64,000 nt of DNA, from assembly GCA_014763715.1 (NCBI GenBank), contig JACXUV010000010.1, positions 1 to 64,000 of the forward strand. The letters are read 5' to 3'. This DNA is from Rhodobacterales bacterium. Lineage in GTDB: Bacteria > Pseudomonadota > Alphaproteobacteria > Caulobacterales > Hyphomonadaceae. Below, piece by piece: positions 47,644 through 56,980 of the stretch (positions are counted from its first letter, which is position 1; the number at the start of each line of letters is the position of its first letter). The notes beneath the pieces were generated by a model that saw only the letters and a program-made list of their open reading frames with translations, ran no database searches and was not told where the DNA came from. Made by a program: the position numbers and the translations under genes.

Positions 47644-48602
47644 AGGGTCACTGGGACCAGCTTCATCCGCCAGCTGCCGGTTATACATGGAAGCTGAAGC
47701 GTTCCGATTCGCCGATCCGGACATTGTTCGGTCGACACGCGGATGGGCACGTGGCGTTCATGCTGGAAATGGAGCGCGACTATCCCGACCTGCTGAGACG
47801 ACTGCCTGAAATCCAGGGATTGTCCCTCGATCATCAGATGTTTTCTGAAAGCGCTTCCTACGGATTGCTCGTGGCGCTTCGCGAGGCAAAGGACGAGGAA
47901 TTGTTTGCAAGTCTTTGCGACGATCTCGCAGACTGTATCGAGGACCTGACAGATGAACGTCAGGCCGTACTGTCCTTTCTTGGAAGACTGGAGCGTTGGC
48001 AGCGCTTCCTTGCACGAGACGGGCGCCGACTTCTATCGACGGACAGTATTCGAGGACTGGTCGCAGAGCTCGAGATCGTTCGATATCTCGTCGCCGATCG
48101 AAAGCGTTCGGCGACAGAGGTGGTGAAGGGTTGGGAAGGGCCATTGAGGGCTCCCCAAGATTTTAGCTTTCCGGACCAGCTGATCGAGGTGAAGTCATGG
48201 GGTGGGGCAGTAGGCGCAAAGGTCAGGATCTCGTCCGAAATCCAGCTGCAGGTGGTCGATCGTCCCATCTATCTGGCCGCGGTCCATCTGGTCGAGGACA
48301 ATGAATCAACGAATGGCCGGTCACTGAACGACATTGTGAAGACAATAAGATCGATCCTGCCAGCGGAAGTCATCGACCTCTTCGAGGACCGGCTGAATGC
48401 TGCCCGCTATATCGAACTGCCGTACTACGACGCGCCGAGATTCCGGATAGATGCGACCGATTTCTTCGAGGTCGCAGGAGAGTTTCCAGCGCTTGCGCCG
48501 GATCGTCTGCCTCCAGCGGCAACTGACGTCCAGTACACACTGGATCTTGCACAGCTTTCAGCGTTCAGAATCTCGGAAATACCGGAGCCATCCGATGAGT
48601 GA
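47640..48602 (+). CDS. PD-(D/E)XK motif protein (DUF4420-like)
   Basis: A 320-residue nuclease-fold protein. The core is AELE (Glu143), QDFSF (Asp174) and IEVKSW (Glu183-x-Lys185), a complete PD-(D/E)XK site. It is the likely DNA-cutting subunit of the system. Start overlaps the Z1 gene by 4 bases and its end overlaps the AIPR gene by 8, showing tight coupling. Confidence 0.85.
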   Translation: MKGHWDQLHPPAAGYTWKLKRSDSPIRTLFGRHADGHVAFMLEMERDYPDLLRRLPEIQGLSLDHQMFSESASYGLLVALREAKDEELFASLCDDLADCIEDLTDERQAVLSFLGRLERWQRFLARDGRRLLSTDSIRGLVAELEIVRYLVADRKRSATEVVKGWEGPLRAPQDFSFPDQLIEVKSWGGAVGAKVRISSEIQLQVVDRPIYLAAVHLVEDNESTNGRSLNDIVKTIRSILPAEVIDLFEDRLNAARYIELPYYDAPRFRIDATDFFEVAGEFPALAPDRLPPAATDVQYTLDLAQLSAFRISEIPEPSDE

Positions 48603-50427
48603 AGTAAAGGTCGAAGATACGTTCGAGGAATTTCGGCAGGAAGTCCTCGCGTCCGCCGCGGCGAACAAGGACTTCGAGAAGATCGAGTTCCTGAACGCTT
48701 TCGGCCGTGAACTGGAGGAATGCGACGAGATCGAGGAGCTGCAGACCTGCATCTCCCCGAATATTCGCGGCGTCCAGGTTGATGGGTTCGGGTTCAATTC
48801 CGATGAAGGCCTCGACCTCTTCATCGCTGATTTCAATCAGCGCCCCGTACTGGAGACACTTACACGGACCGAGGTGACGACGTTCGTGAAACGCCTGACA
48901 TCCTTCTTTTCGCGATCCCTTTCGGGTGAATTGCATCGTTCACTGGAAGAGACATCGGAAGTCTATGCGGTATCAAGAGCAATCCACGAGCGAGGCGGCA
49001 AGTTCGGGCGGGTTCGCTTGTACGTCCTTTCGGAAAGGCAATTGAGCGATCGTTTCGAATCGATCGATCTGTCGATGCATGAGGACGCAACGCCCGTTGC
49101 GCTTCATATCTGGGATATGAGCCGCCTGCACCGGCTCCGGACCTCCCGGAATCAGAAGGAAGCCATCGAGATCGACTTCGGGACTTTTGCGGCGGGACCA
49201 ATCCCATGCCTGTCCGCGCACCTCGAGAGCGATGTCTACAAATCCTATCTTCTGGCGCTTCCGGGCTCCGTCCTGGCTGATCTCTATGCGCGCTACGGCG
49301 CAAGACTGCTCGAACAGAATGTTCGTGCCTTCCTTCAGGCGACCAACAAGGCCAATCGCGGAATTCGGGATACGATCCTGGAAGACCCTGGCATGTTCTT
49401 CGCCTATAATAACGGAATTACCGCAACGGCCTCTGCCGTAGATGTCGAAGCCGATGGTGACACGACCAGAGTGCACGCCATACGGGACCTGCAGATCGTG
49501 AATGGTGGTCAGACAACCGCGTCCCTGTTTCATGCCCGCAGGAAGGACAAGGCCGATCTGTCCAAGGTCTTTGTCCAGATGAAGCTGACGGTGATCGACG
49601 AAAGCAGGTTCGAGGAGGTCGTACCCAGGATCTCGCAATATGCGAACACGCAGAACACGGTCAACGCCGCGGACTTCTTTGCAAACCACCCGTTCCACAT
49701 TCGGATGGAGTCCTTTTCGAGAAGACTTTGGGCTCCGGCACCACCCGGGCAGCAGACCGAGACCAGATGGTATTACGAGCGAGTTCGAGGGCAGTATGCA
49801 GAAGAACAGACACGGCTCGACGCGCGCGGCAAGCGGGTGTTCCTTCAGCAGAATCCCAAGAGCCAGCTTCTCCGAAAGACCGATCTGGCGAAGTACGACA
49901 ATATCTGGGACGATGACCCTGTGCGCGTAAACCTCGGAGCCCAGAAGAACTTTGCCCGCTACGCCGTTCGTATCGGTGAGGAATGGAAGAAGGACGCCGA
50001 ACGGTTCGACGAGCAGTACTTCAAGCAGGCCGTTGCAAGGGCGATCATCTTCAAGTCCAGCGAGCGAATCGTATCGGCGCAAACCTGGTACGAAGGCGGC
50101 TATCGCGCCAACATCGTCAACTATGCCAATGCGCTGCTCTCCCATGTCCTCGGCGCAGAAGATCTGCAGCTCGATGTGGGAGCTCTCTGGCAGGCACAAC
50201 GCATTCCGGATTCGCTCTCGTCCGTCATAGCGAGCCTTGCGGAAGTCGTGAACGACGAGCTCACAAGTTCAAGTCGCGGTTTGTCCAATGTAAGCGAGTG
50301 GGCAAAGAAGACAGATTGCTGGACAGCTATCCTGAAGCATCTTCCAAATGCGCGATCGATTGTCCAGAGATCCTGCAGCGATTGGGCCGTGTCCTCGGCG
50401 TCACGCCGCCTTGCTTCGGGAACCTGA
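48595..50427 (+). CDS. AIPR family protein (abortive infection phage resistance)
   Basis: A 610-residue protein with AIPR hallmarks FAYNNGITATAS and IVNGGQTTASLFHA, then YANTQNTVNAADFF. The ATG 48595 is inside the preceding gene. It is the last gene of the operon; its 3' end overlaps the convergent methyltransferase gene by 27 bases. AIPR proteins occur in phage defence and RM loci, with a presumed nuclease or nucleic-acid role. Confidence 0.9.
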   Translation: MSEVKVEDTFEEFRQEVLASAAANKDFEKIEFLNAFGRELEECDEIEELQTCISPNIRGVQVDGFGFNSDEGLDLFIADFNQRPVLETLTRTEVTTFVKRLTSFFSRSLSGELHRSLEETSEVYAVSRAIHERGGKFGRVRLYVLSERQLSDRFESIDLSMHEDATPVALHIWDMSRLHRLRTSRNQKEAIEIDFGTFAAGPIPCLSAHLESDVYKSYLLALPGSVLADLYARYGARLLEQNVRAFLQATNKANRGIRDTILEDPGMFFAYNNGITATASAVDVEADGDTTRVHAIRDLQIVNGGQTTASLFHARRKDKADLSKVFVQMKLTVIDESRFEEVVPRISQYANTQNTVNAADFFANHPFHIRMESFSRRLWAPAPPGQQTETRWYYERVRGQYAEEQTRLDARGKRVFLQQNPKSQLLRKTDLAKYDNIWDDDPVRVNLGAQKNFARYAVRIGEEWKKDAERFDEQYFKQAVARAIIFKSSERIVSAQTWYEGGYRANIVNYANALLSHVLGAEDLQLDVGALWQAQRIPDSLSSVIASLAEVVNDELTSSSRGLSNVSEWAKKTDCWTAILKHLPNARSIVQRSCSDWAVSSASRRLASGT

Positions 50428-51990
50428 AGACACCCGCTCGGTCAGGTTTTCCTCTCCCAGGTAAGCTGCTTGCAGAAGGTCCCAGACCACGTCGGCGATG
50501 TTGCGCGCGAGGAAAGGGGGGACTGCATTGCCGACCTGTACATATTGCTGAGTTCGATTCCCGAGGAACACGTAATTGTCCGGAAAGGTCTGAAGCCGTG
50601 CGGCTTCCCTGACGGTCAGACTTCTGCACTGAAGCGGGTCCGGGTGTATGAAATAGTGCCCATCCTTGGAGATGTGGCTCGTGACAGTGGTCGAGGGACG
50701 CGACCAGAGCTGAACGCGAAACCGGTCGGAGAAATTTCCGGACGTCCAGTTTCCGTGATTGGGCGAAAGAGACTTCGGAAACTCGTGCGCCTTGGGAGAG
50801 CGCATGTAAGCGAGCGCAAAGACCGAGGCGAAGAGATATCTGCTGAGGTCGGAGCGAATATGTGTTCTGGCCTCATGATTGTGGGTGCGCTTCAACCGAG
50901 GGTCCAGTATCCAGTTTGCGAGTGCTTCCGGACACCGCTTCGACACGCCGGGGACGCCTTGTTCGGTGCGATCAAGCTCCGCATTCCTGACCCTGAATGC
51001 CTCCAGACGATCCGCCGCCTTGTCATGCACCTTCGGATCGGTCTTGCCCGTCTCCCGAATTATCACCTGGTAGGCGGCCTCGACCGCCCCGCGCCAATTC
51101 TCGAGACTGTCCGGTTCCTTGCTGAGGCCCGATCTCAGATGCGGAAGCCCCTTCAGGACAGATTGGGAGCTTGCCGAAGGGTATTGTCGGAGACCGATAC
51201 CGGAGTCGACTTTCCACAGATCCTTCCTGATACCGATAATGATGACGCGGTGTCTCGCCTGCGGGAGCCCCCAATCCTCAGCCCGCACAAGGAAGTCCCT
51301 CATGGCCAGGTCATCGGACTGGTCGAACAGCCTGTCTCCGGCACCCAGAGCTACCAGGCGATAGCCTGTTCCTCTCGATCCGGCATTCCGAAGGTCCTCG
51401 AGAATCTGAGAGGCGATCACCTGTCCATTGACACTGGACGAGACGATTCCTTTGACGTTCTCCATGACGAACAAGGCCGGATTCACGCGTTCGAGGATCC
51501 GGATGTACTCTCGATACAGGAAATGGCGTTGGTCCTTCTCGGGCTTGTATTCCTTGTTGCCCCCATTTCGGGAGCGTCCGGCCAGCGAATAGGCCTGGCA
51601 GGGTGGTCCGCCAATCACGATGCAGCGGTCGTTTGCTTCTGCAACAATCGCATCGAGCCGCTCGTCGATGATGCGATCAGCGGTCTTCTTTCCGAGTTCG
51701 AGGCACTGCGCTTCCTCTCGCGCCTTTTCCCACTCGGCTGGATACAGGGTTGCCCAGTCGGGCTGGTCGTCATCGCCATTCAGCCAGTCATAGTATTCAT
51801 CCGGAAAGGCGTCGGAAAACTGGCGGAGAAAGGCTCTCAGCAATAGCGTCTTGTGGGCTGCCTCATCCTTCTCGACCGAAAGCGAAATCCTGAATCTCCG
51901 AGAGCCATCCTCGGCGCGAGATGCGCAGAACCCTTCAGCGAGGCCTCCCGGCCCTGCAAACAGATCGATGACGTGATATGATTCGGACAA
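50401..51990 (-). CDS. C5 DNA cytosine methyltransferase
   Basis: A 529-residue enzyme that methylates cytosine at C5. Motifs in order: VIDLFAGPGGLAEGF (SAM, motif I), GGPPCQAYS (catalytic Cys, IV), FVMENVKG (VI), QARHRVIIIG (VIII), and QVGNAVPP (X). The long gap before motif IV is an insert of about 90 residues. TTG 51990 with GGAGG 9 bases before is preferred to the ATG at 52122, which would overlap vsr. It protects host DNA in the system and is paired with vsr, divergent with 67 bases between. Confidence 0.9.
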   Translation of the reverse strand: MSESYHVIDLFAGPGGLAEGFCASRAEDGSRRFRISLSVEKDEAAHKTLLLRAFLRQFSDAFPDEYYDWLNGDDDQPDWATLYPAEWEKAREEAQCLELGKKTADRIIDERLDAIVAEANDRCIVIGGPPCQAYSLAGRSRNGGNKEYKPEKDQRHFLYREYIRILERVNPALFVMENVKGIVSSSVNGQVIASQILEDLRNAGSRGTGYRLVALGAGDRLFDQSDDLAMRDFLVRAEDWGLPQARHRVIIIGIRKDLWKVDSGIGLRQYPSASSQSVLKGLPHLRSGLSKEPDSLENWRGAVEAAYQVIIRETGKTDPKVHDKAADRLEAFRVRNAELDRTEQGVPGVSKRCPEALANWILDPRLKRTHNHEARTHIRSDLSRYLFASVFALAYMRSPKAHEFPKSLSPNHGNWTSGNFSDRFRVQLWSRPSTTVTSHISKDGHYFIHPDPLQCRSLTVREAARLQTFPDNYVFLGNRTQQYVQVGNAVPPFLARNIADVVWDLLQAAYLGEENLTERVSSGSRSKAA

Positions 51991-52057
51991 GTCTTGAGGC
52001 CTCCGGCGTTTTGCCGAGTCTATACAATTTGGCGTCTCTCGCCAGGATGGAAATTCG

Positions 52058-52489
52058 GTGGTTGATGTAGTTTCTTCGAAAGTACGGTCCCGAATGATGG
52101 CCGGAATCGGGGGGAAGGACACAAAGCCGGAGTTGGTCCTTCGGAAAGGGCTCTTTGCCCTCGGCTTGCGCTATCGACTGCACGATCGGAAATTGCCTGG
52201 TCGACCCGATATAGTCCTTCCCAAGTGGAACGCTGTTGTCTTTGTGAATGGCTGCTTCTGGCATCGCCATCCTGGCTGCAGGTTTGCCACTACGCCGTCG
52301 ACACGAACCGAATTCTGGCTCGACAAGTTTGAGAAGAATGTTGCGCGCGATCGGCGAAACGTCGCTGCGCTGCGGACGCTGGGCTGGAGAATCCTTGTCG
52401 TCTGGGAGTGCGACATCAAGGCTGATCCGGGCGGCACTGTCGCGCTTGTCGATCAGTGGATACGTGACGGTGATCCTCGAAATGAATGA
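52058..52489 (+). CDS. vsr: Very short patch repair endonuclease
   Basis: A 143-residue Vsr-family nicking enzyme that acts at T:G mismatches arising from deaminated 5-methylcytosine. DTKPELVLRKGLFALGLRYR, LPGRPDIVLPKWNAVVFVNG and CFWHRHPGC are conserved. Start is GTG 52058. It is divergent from the cytosine methyltransferase, the usual partner. Confidence 0.93.
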   Translation: MVDVVSSKVRSRMMAGIGGKDTKPELVLRKGLFALGLRYRLHDRKLPGRPDIVLPKWNAVVFVNGCFWHRHPGCRFATTPSTRTEFWLDKFEKNVARDRRNVAALRTLGWRILVVWECDIKADPGGTVALVDQWIRDGDPRNE

Positions 52490-52569
52490 GGGATGCTAGG
52501 GGGCTGGATCACCCCCTCCCTGGGGGGGGGCGGAATGCAAACGTCTTCCGGTTTTCCGTCATGAGCGCC

Positions 52570-52617
52570 CCGGTCCGGATCGTCTCCTGTGACACCATCT
52601 TATGGCGCGCTGCGGGG
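52570..52617. repeat. Degenerate 48-bp repeat, copy A
   Basis: Matches 56933-56980 at 37 of 48 bases in the same direction, with GGCGCGCTGCGGGG identical in both. The two copies flank the HEPN, nuclease-like and nucleotidyltransferase genes. Confidence 0.55.
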
Positions 52618-52735
52618 ATGGTTTCGCTTCGTCAGCGCATCCCGCTGCCGGGGAGGGGGCTTGAGGATTTTACATATCGAGCGCACGCATAATAATGCTC
52701 AATGAAAAGGTGGGTACGAAAGGAGGTGGAAATCA

Positions 52736-53404
52736 ATGGCGAGCCAGGCTCGAAAAGCGTTTGATGAAAACGCCAGCGACATAAAACGTCTGATAGACCT
52801 TCACTTGAAGGCTGGTGGCGACGCTCGCGGCCGAAGGTATGGGCTGGAGGTTCTGAATAAATCGGCAATCGTGTTGATAACTGCGTTCTGGGAGGCTTAT
52901 TGCGAAGATATCGCTGAGGAGGCGTTGAGGCATATCGTCGAGCACTCAAAGGATTCCGCTTCCTTGCCCGAAGAGTTGAAGAAGCAGATTGCCAAAGAAA
53001 TCAAATCCAAGCAGCATGATTTGGCCGTGTGGGAATTGTCCGGAGACGGTTGGCGGACATATCTGCTTGATCGGTTTGATCAACTTACAGAGAACCGAAA
53101 CCGCAAGCTAAATACGCCAAAGACCGCTCAGATCGATAGCCTTTTTCTGGAAACCATAGGCATTAGGCAAATGTCTAGGCATTGGAAGTGGCCAAGGAAA
53201 ATGACCGTGCCGCGTGCTACCGAAAAACTGGACAAGTACGTAACACTTCGTGGGGCCATTGCACATCGAGGGTCTGACTCGAAAAGTGTTACGAAAGCTC
53301 AGGTAACGGATTACTTTGAATTTATCAGATCAGTTGTGGCCAAGACCGGTGGCGCGGTGAATGCGCATGTCAGGGCGGCGACTGGCAAGCCGCTTTGGGA
53401 ATAG
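52736..53404 (+). CDS. HEPN domain protein (RiboL-PSP-HEPN-like)
   Basis: A 222-residue helical protein. LITAFWEAYCEDIAEEAL resembles HEPN entry helices, and LRGAIAHRG gives the catalytic Arg172-x4-His177 pattern of HEPN ribonucleases. AGGAGGTGG lies before ATG 52736. The next gene starts 8 bases after its stop, so they form a two-gene unit. HEPN proteins are typical RNA-cleaving effectors in defence and toxin systems; the target is unknown. Confidence 0.8.
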   Translation: MASQARKAFDENASDIKRLIDLHLKAGGDARGRRYGLEVLNKSAIVLITAFWEAYCEDIAEEALRHIVEHSKDSASLPEELKKQIAKEIKSKQHDLAVWELSGDGWRTYLLDRFDQLTENRNRKLNTPKTAQIDSLFLETIGIRQMSRHWKWPRKMTVPRATEKLDKYVTLRGAIAHRGSDSKSVTKAQVTDYFEFIRSVVAKTGGAVNAHVRAATGKPLWE

Positions 53405-53412
53405 TTCACTCT

Positions 53413-55149
53413 ATGAAGCACGTCGCTCGAAATTTTCTGGGTTGTCTCGACCGCGAGCAAGATCAGTTCGAGCAGAAGCTTGCTCAAGACACCACTGGTA
53501 TCACCCTAATCGCAGCGGTGAGAGAATTCGACTTCTACTACTATAACTATGTTCGACGCGAACAAAGCGATGATGCCGATTTTCAGTTTTATATCCTTAG
53601 GTTGGGACTTCCGCGGCTCGTTGCCGGGGCACTAGGGCGGACAAAACGTTTCGATTTTCCCGTTGTGCTTTTTCGAACAGCGCCACGCTTGGTAATAGCC
53701 ACCTTGGAATTGGTCTCTGCTTTTGGATTTGTTGAGCATGGTCGGCGAATGGCGCTTGCTGCGATGGCTGGTGAATGCAATCTCTATCAGCAGAGCGACG
53801 ACCAGTTCGAATTTGTGCTAGCTGATGACATGCTCAACATGGAACATCACGAATCTTCCGTAGCCGGTCACTATACTCTTCAACATAGAGCTCGTGTGGA
53901 TTCTGGAATAAAGGAATCATTTGAGCGAAAGGGTACCTTTGAGCATATCCAAAATCTGCTCGACGAAAACGTCTATGTCTTCAGGGACCATTTTATTGGG
54001 TACAATGCACATCCGGACTTGGATGACTATTTCTTCGGGCTGGCATATCTTCGTGCACAGAGTTTGGATGGATTCGACGCGTTCCATTGGAGCGCTGAAT
54101 TTGGAGGAGTGACGTTTCAGAAGTATGTTCTTGCGTCAATCTATTTTCTTTCGCTCGCGATGAAGCATGAGCGGTTCTGCGAAGCGCTTTTAGCCGCTAA
54201 CAGTGACCACCAGTTGCGGGACGTGCTCACTATTACCGCAGAAAAATCAGAATTTCTTGCTTCGACGATAGAAGCTGTGAATCTGTACGGTACAGACATC
54301 GAGGGTTTTCAGCCTCTCACTTCGGAGGAAGCGGCGATTGTCATCGACGCGCTCTCTGTTAGGCGGGATAATCTACAAGTCATTGCACCCACTATGTCAC
54401 CTCTGCCCTACCTTATTGAGTATTCAGATAGTGCTTGGATCAAATCGATAGCTGGGGCTCATCTTGACCCGTTCAATTTCATGCTGACCTCGCTGAAGCA
54501 AAGCTATCCCAAAGATTATGATCGCAACCAGCAGCACCGCGAAGGCTCCATGCAAAAGGCTCTGCGTCGCCTGATCAAGGCCGCGATTCCAAATGCTTCT
54601 TTCTTGGACAACATAACTCTTCGAAATTGCGGCAAAACAGTAACTGATATCGATTTTGTCGCGATAGATGAAGAAACGGGATTCACGATGTTGTTTCAAC
54701 TCAAGCACCAGGATCATTACGGGGGTGACTTTCGCAAGCGGTCATCGCAGGCCAAACGACTGCAGGAGCAGTCGAGCAGCTGGCTTGAGAAGGTCCGGTC
54801 TTGGATTCGATCCAGTTCCCATGAAGAAATTTGTTCGACCCTTCGCAGAAAATCGAACAGCGCTTCACTCGATTTTCGATTGATCATAGTAACGAAAAAC
54901 TTTGCGCACTTTTTGGCGACGGTAGATTTGAACGAGGACGCTGCGTACGCTACTTGGGTTCAATTTTACGATTCACTTGTCCGAGTAGAAAATGCACCTG
55001 AAAAAGTGGGCTCCCTTCGGTATCTGTTTGACGAACTGAGCGCGCACATGACCCACAAAATAGCATCGAAAGTCTGGCTGGAAACCGTCGACAACTTTCA
55101 TTTGGACACGCTATCATTTCGAATACGCCAAGAGCGTCAAGAGATTTAG
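53413..55149 (+). CDS. Large protein with PD-(D/E)XK-like core, partner of HEPN protein
   Basis: A 578-residue protein of no family I recognise. The N-terminal 370 residues are mixed helical with clusters of Tyr/Phe (FDFYYYNYVRRE). Around residues 375-445 is HREGSMQKALRRLI, then TVTDIDFVAID and MLFQLKHQ: Glu, Asp-x-Asp, Gln-x-Lys in nuclease order. ATG 53413 is taken; TTG 53395 in frame would overlap the HEPN gene. Its AT-richer base use matches the HEPN gene and differs from the flanks, pointing to joint transfer. Confidence 0.7.
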   Translation: MKHVARNFLGCLDREQDQFEQKLAQDTTGITLIAAVREFDFYYYNYVRREQSDDADFQFYILRLGLPRLVAGALGRTKRFDFPVVLFRTAPRLVIATLELVSAFGFVEHGRRMALAAMAGECNLYQQSDDQFEFVLADDMLNMEHHESSVAGHYTLQHRARVDSGIKESFERKGTFEHIQNLLDENVYVFRDHFIGYNAHPDLDDYFFGLAYLRAQSLDGFDAFHWSAEFGGVTFQKYVLASIYFLSLAMKHERFCEALLAANSDHQLRDVLTITAEKSEFLASTIEAVNLYGTDIEGFQPLTSEEAAIVIDALSVRRDNLQVIAPTMSPLPYLIEYSDSAWIKSIAGAHLDPFNFMLTSLKQSYPKDYDRNQQHREGSMQKALRRLIKAAIPNASFLDNITLRNCGKTVTDIDFVAIDEETGFTMLFQLKHQDHYGGDFRKRSSQAKRLQEQSSSWLEKVRSWIRSSSHEEICSTLRRKSNSASLDFRLIIVTKNFAHFLATVDLNEDAAYATWVQFYDSLVRVENAPEKVGSLRYLFDELSAHMTHKIASKVWLETVDNFHLDTLSFRIRQERQEI

Positions 55150-55425
55150 CAATTAGGGAAATTGTGCAGACAGAAACGCAAGCAACGCAGATAGTATGTC
55201 ACACGCCTGCATCTTTCAGTCGGGCAATCAGCTAGGTGTGATTTCTCGCCATTTCGAACAGGCCGCCTGTCGCAAAGGCGTAGAGAGTAAGGAAGAGCGG
55301 TTGATGTCATGCTCGTACTCTCAGGTCGAATAGGGCCATCTACGGCCGTGCAATGTTCAATCGAGTGCGGTCATTGTTTGCAGGGGCCCGCGCCCTTGGC
55401 GGATTGCTGGTTGTTGAAAGCAGTT

Positions 55426-56691
55426 TCATGACGATGAATATTCCTCGACGTCTTCGCTGCGGATGAGCGTTTCCGGTCCAGGACGCCGGCGAAAAATTGA
55501 TTGGGCAATGGCTTCGATTCGACCACGATTGCGGCGCGCGGCGGACAACAAATCGGTGCTGTTCCAACTCTCAGCTGAGAAGTGATCTTCGAGCGCTTCG
55601 GCGCTGATTGAGCAAAGATGTGTCCCCTGAAAGGCGCGCCCCTCGAAGGAGATGATATCGCGTCGGGGATCGTGCCGAAGTTCAGGCGCGTGGAAACTCA
55701 GCGCAAGCGCCTGATCGAGTGCCGCGCGCCAGCTCTGGCCTTCAGAATCTGCCTCGCTTAAGGCGTCATACATGACTTGAGGCCGCGTTTCTGCCAGTGC
55801 GTGAATGAGCACGCGCGCCTGCGCCAGATCCTTGTTGGCTTTTGCTGCTCCGGGGCGCCGCTTTTGCGAGATAATGAGTTTGTGAACGGCAAACCGTTCA
55901 GGAGAAGGGATCTGGACGAGCAGGCCCTCCATGTAGAGAACGACCGCCGGGATCGGATCCCGCAGCAGGAAATTGAGATAATGGAGGCGCTGTGCCCAGA
56001 TGCCCATCGAATCAAGATGAGCCGGCGTCACGTCATCTGAAAAGGCAGGCGTCAGAAAATCAATGGAATAAGATCCGTCCGGAAGTGTCCAGCTAGTCGG
56101 CTTTTTGGGATCGAGGGCGTTGCGTGGCGAGAAGCCGAGGGCCTTCAATGTTTCGGCAACGTCAGGGTCTGCAACATCTTCGATTGCGACTGACAGCTTT
56201 TCGAAGCTTGCGATATCAAGGTCTTCTGTTTGAGCAAGCCAACCAGGGTCTGCGGATTGAGACATCAGATCCATGCCAAGTATGGATGGGTAGCAGCGAA
56301 AGGCATGGGTGCCGACCAAGGTGCCCCCCAGTCGGAAGACGCCGGATGCGCTGAGCGCCCGAAGGATTGACCCCGTCTGACGATCTAGTGTCGGCAATCC
56401 CGCTGCCCGCAATTGTGCAACCTGTCTTGACGCGTTGGCTTTGAAATCTGCCTGATCACTGGAGCTCGCGCGCCAGTCTTCTATGCGCGCGCGCAAACTG
56501 TCTGAATCTGGGCCAAGATAGCGTTGCCGGGGAGGTGCTCCGGGCGCAACACGCTGATTGACATACCAATATGTCTTCCCGGTTCGTTCCCGGGTAAAGG
56601 GGGCACCCGAGAAGTCAAAGGCTGGCCGGTTCAGGTGTGACTGGACCAGGTTCGCATAGGTTGACTGGACTGTGGCCGGATAGAGAAGCAT
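55426..56691 (-). CDS. GSU2403-family nucleotidyltransferase-fold protein
   Basis: A 421-residue protein. GGTLVGTHAFRCYPSILG and TEDLDIASF hold the nucleotidyltransferase G-T-x-A and Asp-x-Asp marks of the GSU2403 (NTP_transf_8) type, with SIDFLTPAF carrying a third acidic residue. Such genes occur on mobile elements, and some work as MNT-type toxins or antitoxins. A 25-base palindrome lies 7 bases upstream of the start. No partner gene is evident. Confidence 0.8.
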   Translation of the reverse strand: MLLYPATVQSTYANLVQSHLNRPAFDFSGAPFTRERTGKTYWYVNQRVAPGAPPRQRYLGPDSDSLRARIEDWRASSSDQADFKANASRQVAQLRAAGLPTLDRQTGSILRALSASGVFRLGGTLVGTHAFRCYPSILGMDLMSQSADPGWLAQTEDLDIASFEKLSVAIEDVADPDVAETLKALGFSPRNALDPKKPTSWTLPDGSYSIDFLTPAFSDDVTPAHLDSMGIWAQRLHYLNFLLRDPIPAVVLYMEGLLVQIPSPERFAVHKLIISQKRRPGAAKANKDLAQARVLIHALAETRPQVMYDALSEADSEGQSWRAALDQALALSFHAPELRHDPRRDIISFEGRAFQGTHLCSISAEALEDHFSAESWNSTDLLSAARRNRGRIEAIAQSIFRRRPGPETLIRSEDVEEYSSS

Positions 56692-56698
56692 TCCTGTA

Positions 56699-56723
56699 CA
56701 CTACATGAATAATTCGTGTAGTG
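56699..56723. promoter_or_regulatory. Palindrome upstream of the nucleotidyltransferase gene
   Basis: CACTACATGAAT, one central A, and ATTCGTGTAGTG: 12-base arms with one mismatch. Placed at the likely promoter on the minus strand, it looks like a repressor operator. Confidence 0.6.
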
Positions 56724-56932
56724 CAACACACAACAATACGTCCGATGCGCGTCTGGGCTGCCGCATTGAACTAAGTCAAATCGTCGGCGGCGTCGCGGAG
56801 AGTTGGACTGCCGCCGAGTCCGTGGCGAGTCTTCCAGACAAGCCATTCATCACGCGAACGCCCCTCTGACGAGGGGTCTGTTCGGAGGCAGTGAGCAAAT
56901 CGTCTCGATGTTCCGAAAATCGTGGGCCGCCT

Positions 56933-56980
56933 CCTGCCCGGCTCGTCTCCGGTCACGCCGCATTGCGGCGCGCTGCGGGG
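56933..56980. repeat. Degenerate 48-bp repeat, copy B
   Basis: Same-direction partner of 52570-52617, 37 of 48 bases identical by eye. Confidence 0.55.

Noticed and set aside
43346..52489. BREX or DISARM identity for the restriction cluster
   Set aside because: No pglX/pglZ, brxC or drmB-type genes; Z1, AIPR and Vsr fit the MORC-type class.
52497..52517. G/C hairpin after vsr as a terminator
   Set aside because: AGGGGG/CCCCCT can pair, but there is no T-run and the area is a simple G/C run.
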